Source: Lachnospiraceae bacterium UBA3316
GTDB taxonomy: Bacteria > Bacillota > Clostridia > Lachnospirales > Lachnospiraceae
Reading direction: 5' to 3'
Assembly (NCBI GenBank): GCA_002361955.1
Contig: DESK01000054.1
Location: 1 to 28,776, forward strand
Length of the DNA stretch: 28,776 nt
How positions within the stretch are numbered: position 1 is the first letter of the stretch; each line of letters starts with the position of its first letter. The translations under genes were made by a program, and so were the position numbers. Shown piece by piece: positions 24,611 to 28,776 of this stretch. The notes under the pieces were generated by a model, which did no database searches, had not been told where the DNA came from, and saw nothing but the letters and a program-made list of their open reading frames with translations.

Positions 24611-26180
24611 GGAAAATTTTCAGTTCAAAGTTCGCCTGATCCCGCTTCCCCTTTGTGTTGGGGGTGGTTTTCACATACTCGACACGTTCGATTACAGTTT
24701 TAAGCAAATCATTTTTGGTGCGTATCTGTTCCAGGCTGCCATACAGGTCGAGGATATTTTCGATATTCGGGATAAAATCATACCTTGCCTTTTCCCTTAG
24801 CAGCTCCTCCTCATATTTTTCCTTCATAGTATCGATATTGGCGGACAGCTCTGAAATCCTGGAGGTGAGGAGCTGATTCCTCTTTACAAAGATTTCTGTG
24901 GAATAGACACCCTTTTCGAGCAGATCGAAGGTGCTTTCCAGCTGTTCATTTAGGGAGGAGAGCTCCGCCTGGCTTTTGGTAATGGAAGCCTGGATCGCAT
25001 CAGAGGCGAGAGTGGTAAAATCACCATCACTGTCCCACTCCAGCCGGTAATCATCCAGCCATTCACGGAGGCCGTCCAACAATTTGGACTCCACCAGGTA
25101 AATAGGAGCGGAAACATTTTTGCAATACCTGTTAGGGCATTTTAGTGTGTAATACTCAGCTTTGGTGTTGCTGTAGGTACGGGTCATGAGCTTACCACAC
25201 ATTCCGCAATAGACAATGCCGGACAGGGGGTTCTTAAGCTCTGTAGTTTCTGGCAGAGGGACATAAGAGCGAGTTGCCCTGATCTCTTTGGCACGGTTAA
25301 AGACATCCTCTGATATGATGGCATCATGAAGGCCGTCCAATACCATGCAGTCAGGGTCTTTGTGGCGCCTTACCGTTACGCTGCCGTCTTTTACTGTCTT
25401 TTGGCATTTGCGCCATTGCCATCGGACCTTGCCGGTATAAGTTGGATTTGAGAGGATATCCCTCACGGTGGCTACGGACCAGGAGGTATTTTTGGATGGC
25501 ATGATGTGCATAGCATCCAGCTTTTTGCAGATCAGCAGCAGGCCGAGCTTCTTATAGCTGCCGTCGGGTTTTTGCTCGCCTCGGGTATACAGGTCGTAGA
25601 TCAGCCGGACGGTAGCCGCTTCATCAGGAACAACCTCCAGCGTATAGCCTTTTCCGTTTGCTACATGTACTTTGCGGTATCCAAAGGGCGCAGCTCCGGC
25701 AATGTATTTCCCCTCTGACAAAGAGGCCATGCGCCCGCGCTGTAAACGGCGGTTGATGGTCTTATACTCCCGTCGGCTCATAAACAGGCCGAACTCAAAA
25801 TACTCTTCGTCAAATTCATTGTGGGGGTCATAAGTCTTTGTCGGAGTAATGATCAGAGTATTTCCATATTTGAAAGAATCGGCTACAACACCCTGATCTC
25901 TGGTATTTCCTCTTGCAAGACGTTCCACTTCCATCACAAGGACTCCCCTGAACTTCCCGGATTCCACGTCCTGGAGCAGGGCCTGCATCTGGGGACGTGC
26001 AGAAATCGTTTCGCCGGAAACGACCTCTTCATAGATTTGTGTGATGGGAAGGTTTCTTTGGCGTGCCAGTTCTAACAGAATTTTGCGGTGACGGGACAAG
26101 GTATCTCCGTCACCGTACTTTTCAGCCTCCATATCAGTTCTGGATTTTCGGAGGTAGAGTGCATATTCATCAGTTTTCAT
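24591..26180 (-). CDS. Large serine recombinase (site-specific integrase)
   Basis: This 529-aa enzyme integrates and, with a directionality factor, excises the element. The N-terminal resolvase domain has the catalytic serine in LRKSRTD (Ser13) and the arginines of MEVERLARGNTRD (about 83-95). Next comes the recombinase domain (IAGAAPFGYRKV, PTYTGKVRWQWRK). A zinc ribbon follows with Cys325, 328, 348 and 353, then a long coiled coil (about 400-480) typical of these integrases. I chose ATG 26180 because AAGGAG precedes it at 7 nt; a start 33 nt earlier has no RBS. The gene ends about 60 nt from the junction in the GH18 gene. All key residues are present, so it looks active. Confidence 0.95.
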   Translation of the reverse strand: MKTDEYALYLRKSRTDMEAEKYGDGDTLSRHRKILLELARQRNLPITQIYEEVVSGETISARPQMQALLQDVESGKFRGVLVMEVERLARGNTRDQGVVADSFKYGNTLIITPTKTYDPHNEFDEEYFEFGLFMSRREYKTINRRLQRGRMASLSEGKYIAGAAPFGYRKVHVANGKGYTLEVVPDEAATVRLIYDLYTRGEQKPDGSYKKLGLLLICKKLDAMHIMPSKNTSWSVATVRDILSNPTYTGKVRWQWRKCQKTVKDGSVTVRRHKDPDCMVLDGLHDAIISEDVFNRAKEIRATRSYVPLPETTELKNPLSGIVYCGMCGKLMTRTYSNTKAEYYTLKCPNRYCKNVSAPIYLVESKLLDGLREWLDDYRLEWDSDGDFTTLASDAIQASITKSQAELSSLNEQLESTFDLLEKGVYSTEIFVKRNQLLTSRISELSANIDTMKEKYEEELLREKARYDFIPNIENILDLYGSLEQIRTKNDLLKTVIERVEYVKTTPNTKGKRDQANFELKIFPKIPHS

Positions 26181-26228
26181 TTTATCATCTCCTTGAGGGT
26201 ATAAGGAGGGCATAGAAATGCCCGGTCA

Positions 26229-26257
26229 TTGACTAATATTCCCGAAGATGATACAAT
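26229..26257 (+). promoter_or_regulatory. Strong + strand promoter divergent from the recombinase
   Basis: TTGACT (26229-26234), a 17-nt spacer and TACAAT (26252-26257) with a TGA extension: 5 of 6 in both boxes plus an extended -10. It points away from the recombinase gene into the stacked hairpins at 26288-26357, so it could make a short RNA of about 95 nt. Confidence 0.7.
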
Positions 26258-26263
26258 ATGTTT

Positions 26264-26357
26264 GGATTGAGGCACATCTTCGGAGTGCTTGAAAGAGGTA
26301 TTGGCGTACCTCTCGAAGCTTTATTTAAACCGTTCCTGTTGGCGCAGGGGCGGTTTT
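26264..26357 (+). ncRNA. Candidate small RNA between recombinase and BRO genes
   Basis: The promoter at 26229 would start a transcript near 26264. It can form three hairpins in a row. The first is AGGCAC with GTGCTT (near 26270-26290). The second is AGAGGTA with TACCTCT (26294-26300 with 26307-26313). The third is the terminator stem 26328-26338 with 26345-26355. The last two share the same loop, TTGGCG. No known RNA family is recognised. It could also be only an insulating terminator array. Confidence 0.42.
26328..26357 (+). terminator. Terminator-like hairpin, copy 1 of a 28-nt repeat
   Basis: AACCGTTCCTG pairs with CAGGGGCGGTT (two G-U pairs) around TTGGCG, followed by TTTT. The stem is complete only as + strand RNA; on - the G-U pairs become mismatches. 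Bases 26330-26357 recur identically at 27307-27334. Confidence 0.75.
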
Positions 26358-26361
26358 ATAT

Positions 26362-27261
26362 TTAGCATCCACCATCCCCCAATAAATCAGGAGTGGACGC
26401 ATTAAACGGAGAAATTACACTTCGCCCTATTTTACTTTCTAATTCTTTTCTGGCGTTGCCCGCAATAGCGCCACCTTCTACGACAGTTTTTCTGGTTTCA
26501 GAATAACCATTTGGATTTTGCGCCTTCGCAATCAGTGTGGCCGATATTTCAGCCAACTGATTAAGGGCCAGCTCAATGTCTGTCATGTTATCGCGTAAGT
26601 TTTCTTTATGGAGGCCTTTAAAGGATTTATATTCTTTCACATGCTTGCCGGACCATTCATGAGTAAGCGTATCAGTCAAAGCGGCATATTGCTTGCTGGA
26701 CTTGATGCCTGCTTCGTTCCAGGCGGCAGTGAGAGCCTTGCGATGGCTGATTGCTTCAAGTCTGCGTTCAATCCATTTTTCAGAATAACCTTTTTGACGG
26801 TATGTATGGATCATACGCTCAAAAGCAAGTTCCGGATCAGCTATTTCTTCCAGCCGTTCTCTGCCAACTCGTGCTAGCCATAGCTTGAATGTTTCAGCAT
26901 TCTTGGAAGGAATGGATTGAATGATGCGGAGAAGCTGCTCAGTATTAGCTGTATCTGTTTTTCTCATTTTGCCATCCGAGGCTTTCATTTTCAACTGGCG
27001 ACAATTTGTCACCGTTTCATTTCCTTCTTCTTTTAGGCGTTGTTTTAACTTGTTCCAGTATTTCCTGCCATCAATGCTGTCTGTAAGTACCTGGCATACA
27101 TCCACAATGGAGAAATACCATTCTTCATGTTGCTTGTGCCAGACTTTCCTGACCTTATCATCGAAGAAAAATTCGAGTTCCTGTTCATTTTCTAATTTCA
27201 CTTCTGCCGGAACCGTAGCATTGGCTTCTTCATCAAATATAAAGAAAAAGAAGATAATCAC
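26362..27261 (-). CDS. BRO-N domain protein (DinD-like / phage antirepressor family)
   Basis: This is a 299-aa protein. Residues about 30-125 are the BRO-N DNA-binding domain (VRKVWHKQHEEWYFSIVDVCQVLTDS, then YWNKLKQRLKEEG). The helical C-terminal half (YRQKGYSEKWIERRLEAISHRKALTAAWNEAGI, then YAALTDTLTHEW) matches DinD-like proteins common in prophages and mobile elements. Some relatives are antirepressors and DinD responds to DNA damage; the role here is not known. The start is GTG with AAAGG close upstream, and the first 25 residues are poorly conserved, so the start is uncertain. The gene is flanked on both sides by identical 28-nt terminator repeats. Confidence 0.8.
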   Translation of the reverse strand: MIIFFFFIFDEEANATVPAEVKLENEQELEFFFDDKVRKVWHKQHEEWYFSIVDVCQVLTDSIDGRKYWNKLKQRLKEEGNETVTNCRQLKMKASDGKMRKTDTANTEQLLRIIQSIPSKNAETFKLWLARVGRERLEEIADPELAFERMIHTYRQKGYSEKWIERRLEAISHRKALTAAWNEAGIKSSKQYAALTDTLTHEWSGKHVKEYKSFKGLHKENLRDNMTDIELALNQLAEISATLIAKAQNPNGYSETRKTVVEGGAIAGNARKELESKIGRSVISPFNASTPDLLGDGGC

Positions 27262-27306
27262 ATCCTTTCTGATTGCGTCGGCGTAATCTATTATGTTGTT
27301 TCAAAT

Positions 27307-27335
27307 CCGTTCCTGTTGGCGCAGGGGCGGTTTTT
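27307..27335 (+). repeat. Terminator-like hairpin, copy 2 of the 28-nt repeat
   Basis: This is an exact copy of 26330-26357, 977 nt away in the same orientation. It has the same stem and TTGGCG loop, and ends with five T on the + strand. It lies just beyond the Uma2 stop and upstream of the BRO-N start. Confidence 0.9.
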
Positions 27336-27336
27336 A

Positions 27337-27885
27337 TCATTTGATTAGTTCAGATATAGTTATCTGCAGGTCGGAATATATCCCCACCTGTATTACATGG
27401 TTAAAAGGTATGACCATAGGAGCGGCATCTTCCTCATATCGGTAAACAGTAGTACGTTCTTTTGCCGGGTCTACAATCCAGTATTCCCGTACCCCCGCAT
27501 CAGAGTATAGCGTGTTCTTTGTGGAATAATCCATCTTCCGGCTGCCAGGCGATACCACTTCAATAATAAAATCTGGAGCTCCTTCGCATCCCCTGTCGGA
27601 GAGTTTGCTTCTGTCGCAAATAACGCTGATATCTGGCTCAATCCATTTCTTGTCGTCTGCGTCAAGGTTTACGGCAAACGGAGCTGGATAAATTTTGCAG
27701 TTTCCATGGTTTGATTCAATGTAATTTCCGATAATGCGGCTGAGCTGATAAACAAGCTCCTGGTGAATCCTGTTCGGCGGAGCCATATCGTAGAGCTGGC
27801 CGTCGATCAGCTCGGCGCGCTGGCCTTCCGGGAGGTTCCAGTAATCTTCGGAGGTGTAATTATATTTCTTTGCTGTTGAATCCAT
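27337..27885 (-). CDS. Uma2-family (DUF820) putative endonuclease
   Basis: This 182-aa protein has the PD-(D/E)XK-like fold of the Uma2 family. Visible core elements are RAELIDGQLYDMAPP (about 23-37), WIEPDISVIC (81-90) and PDFIIEVVSPGSRKMDY (104-120) with the acidic metal ligands, then TKNTLYSDAGVREYWIVDP. Uma2 proteins are widespread and mostly uncharacterised; nuclease activity is predicted from the fold only. I chose ATG 27885 (RBS AAGGAG at 9 nt) over a start 33 nt upstream without one. The gap to the antitoxin stop is only 19 nt, so they may share a transcript. Confidence 0.88.
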   Translation of the reverse strand: MDSTAKKYNYTSEDYWNLPEGQRAELIDGQLYDMAPPNRIHQELVYQLSRIIGNYIESNHGNCKIYPAPFAVNLDADDKKWIEPDISVICDRSKLSDRGCEGAPDFIIEVVSPGSRKMDYSTKNTLYSDAGVREYWIVDPAKERTTVYRYEEDAAPMVIPFNHVIQVGIYSDLQITISELIK

Positions 27886-27904
27886 AAGGCAAGTCTCCTT
27901 TCTG

Positions 27905-28153
27905 TTAAGAAAGCCCAAGTTCTTTCATGGCTTCTTCGCTTGTGATAAATTCTTTGCACTCAGGGTTATTTTCTATTTCATGTAGCATCTGAAGATCAAA
28001 TTCGTCCGGTTCGATTTCTTCAATATTATCCCAGTTGTTCCATGTCTTAGGAGATATAATGTAACGATTCTGAATCAGGTTCCAGAAAGCTTCAGCGTCT
28101 TCATTGCTCATGAGGGAAACAGCCCCTATAATACGTTCTTTAATAGCAGTCAT
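27905..28153 (-). CDS. Putative antitoxin of a RelE-type pair
   Basis: This 82-aa acidic protein (MTAIKERIIGAVSLMSNEDAEAFWNLIQNRY) lies directly behind the RelE-like gene, 4 nt apart. Its helical start and acidic C-terminal tail (DFDLQMLHEIENNPE-like, ending EEAMKELGLS) fit antitoxins that wrap RelE toxins. No clear DNA-binding motif is visible. I chose ATG 28153 because AAGGAG stands 9 nt upstream; a longer reading to 28228 overlaps the toxin. The family is not recognised with certainty. Confidence 0.72.
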   Translation of the reverse strand: MTAIKERIIGAVSLMSNEDAEAFWNLIQNRYIISPKTWNNWDNIEEIEPDEFDLQMLHEIENNPECKEFITSEEAMKELGLS

Positions 28154-28157
28154 AATA

Positions 28158-28394
28158 TCACACTCCTTTATAAATTTGTCCGCGGTTATCAATTTTTTCG
28201 ATAAACAATACATTTCCATCAATATCAAAAATTATTCTAAAGCTGCCAACTCTGAGTCGGTAGTCTTTTCGCCCTTGTAAACTTTTAACATCACCTGATG
28301 GCAAAAGGTTGATAGCTGTAACAAGGTGTTTCCTTGTTGGCATATCCTGCTTTTTTAAAAATTTGATTGCCTGTTTCGAATATTGTATCTCCAT
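28158..28394 (-). CDS. RelE/ParE-superfamily toxin
   Basis: This 78-aa protein has the compact RelE fold: MEIQYSKQAIKFLKKQD (strand and helix), then LQGRKDYRLRVGSFRIIFDI and IEKIDNRGQIYKGV with the Arg-rich strand set of the mRNA-interferase family. The order toxin before antitoxin is as in HigBA-like loci. I chose ATG 28394, as family members start close to the YSKQA strand. Another ATG at 28454 follows directly after the ImmA stop (TAAATG), so a longer, coupled protein is possible. Target RNA cleavage is expected from the family, not shown. Confidence 0.85.
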   Translation of the reverse strand: MEIQYSKQAIKFLKKQDMPTRKHLVTAINLLPSGDVKSLQGRKDYRLRVGSFRIIFDIDGNVLFIEKIDNRGQIYKGV

Positions 28395-28454
28395 AATTTT
28401 GTTATGCACCTTCTTTCTGTATTTTATTAAACGCAGAAGCAGTTCAATTTGCAT

Positions 28455-28776
28455 TTACCTCATTTCCATAACGCCGATAGCAGGTTCAAAATAAACGATA
28501 TAATTATCTATGATGGCGTATATGCCGTATTTGCTCCGGTAAGCCTTCAGGGCATCATCCAGAAATTCCTCTGTCACTCCAAGGTATTCGGCCGCTTCGT
28601 ACCTGTTCCTGAAGCCCTGCTGGTAGGCTTTCACGATGCCCAGCAGTCCGATCTGCTTGTTATATGCCCAGATCCGGGCCTTCCGTTCCTGCTTGCGGTT
28701 CTCTACTTTTGATTGGTCAAGGATGTTGCCAGTAGTGGTGTAGTAGTGGCCAAGCTCTTCGGCGAGGATGCAGGCT
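28455..28776 (-). CDS. ImmA/IrrE-like metallopeptidase, cut by window edge
   Basis: Only the C-terminal 106 residues are seen. They begin ACILAEELGHYYTTTGNILDQ, the metal-site helix of the ImmA/IrrE family. The classic HExxH is read as E-E-L-G-H, a variant I have seen in phage-type members. The rest (IVKAYQQGFRNRYEAAEYLGVTEEFLDDALKAYRSKYG) fits the family. Such peptidases cleave a repressor to induce the element. The XRE repressor gene would be expected just outside the window. The stop is followed directly by an alternative toxin ATG. Confidence 0.82.
   Translation of the reverse strand, partial: ACILAEELGHYYTTTGNILDQSKVENRKQERKARIWAYNKQIGLLGIVKAYQQGFRNRYEAAEYLGVTEEFLDDALKAYRSKYGIYAIIDNYIVYFEPAIGVMEMR

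Larger units (their letters stand above)
24530..28776 (-). mobile_element. Left part of an integrated element, probably a prophage
   Basis: From the GH18 junction to the window edge all recognisable genes are on the - strand, and base composition drops to a more AT-rich level. Order from the junction: large serine recombinase, BRO-N protein, Uma2 protein, antitoxin, toxin, ImmA/IrrE-like peptidase. An integrase next to the attachment site followed by accessory genes and ImmA fits the lysogeny end of Firmicutes prophages or related conjugative elements. No structural or conjugation gene is in view, so the class is not settled. Confidence 0.75.

Noticed and set aside
26258..26365. 35-codon frame as a confident gene
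   Set aside because: The ATG overlaps the -10 box, there is no RBS, and the frame is shared with the terminator repeat; only mentioned as a possibility.
26294..27335. CRISPR array from the repeated hairpins
   Set aside because: Only two copies nearly 1 kb apart with a gene between; no regular spacers and no cas genes.

Overview
The window looks like a chromosome segment of a spore-forming Clostridia, most likely Lachnospiraceae. It has moderate GC with Clostridia-type ribosome binding sites, an hpf-secA-prfB block, a T-box-controlled valS, two spore peptidoglycan hydrolase genes and a CymR-like regulator. From about 24,530 to the right edge it enters an integrated mobile element, probably a prophage, carried by a large serine recombinase.

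Layout. 247-1633: lipoprotein, PAP2 phosphatase and a four-helix membrane protein, closed by a perfect 18-bp terminator stem. 1750-2655 (-): AraC regulator, divergent from a + strand operon (2797-8713). That operon encodes a PrsA/SurA-like membrane protein, two paralogous secreted beta-helix proteins with different C-terminal modules, and an orphan HicB-like protein. 8897-10217: an overlapping trio of a DUF1700 membrane protein and two Rrf2 regulators, one cysteine-rich and one CymR-like. 10426-11688: SleC-like cortex-lytic enzyme behind a SigE-like promoter. 11722-16496: hpf with a strongly folded leader (candidate raiA-motif RNA), secA, and prfB with its programmed +1 frameshift. 16595-18111: GNAT, VOC and YbaK/PrdX proteins. 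18138-21341: T-box and valS. 21413-23622: serine O-acetyltransferase and an FprA flavodiiron protein. 23683-24610: a LysM-GH18 spore-type hydrolase, also behind a SigE-like promoter, cut after codon 241.

Mobile element (24,530-28,776, all genes on -). The recombinase gene ends about 60 nt from the junction inside the GH18 gene. It is followed by a BRO-N protein flanked by identical 28-nt terminator repeats, a Uma2-family protein, a RelE-type toxin-antitoxin pair, and an ImmA/IrrE-like peptidase cut by the window edge. The far end is not visible.

Main idea: a serine-recombinase element interrupts what looks like a mother-cell (SigE) sporulation gene. This is the arrangement of skin in sigK and SPbeta in spsM of Bacillus subtilis, where excision during sporulation rebuilds the gene. 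Whether this element excises is inference; the interruption and the promoter match are visible. Other notable points are the pseudoknot-capable leader of hpf, the modular duplication of the beta-helix genes, the paired Rrf2 regulators, and a divergent promoter with stacked hairpins beside the recombinase gene.
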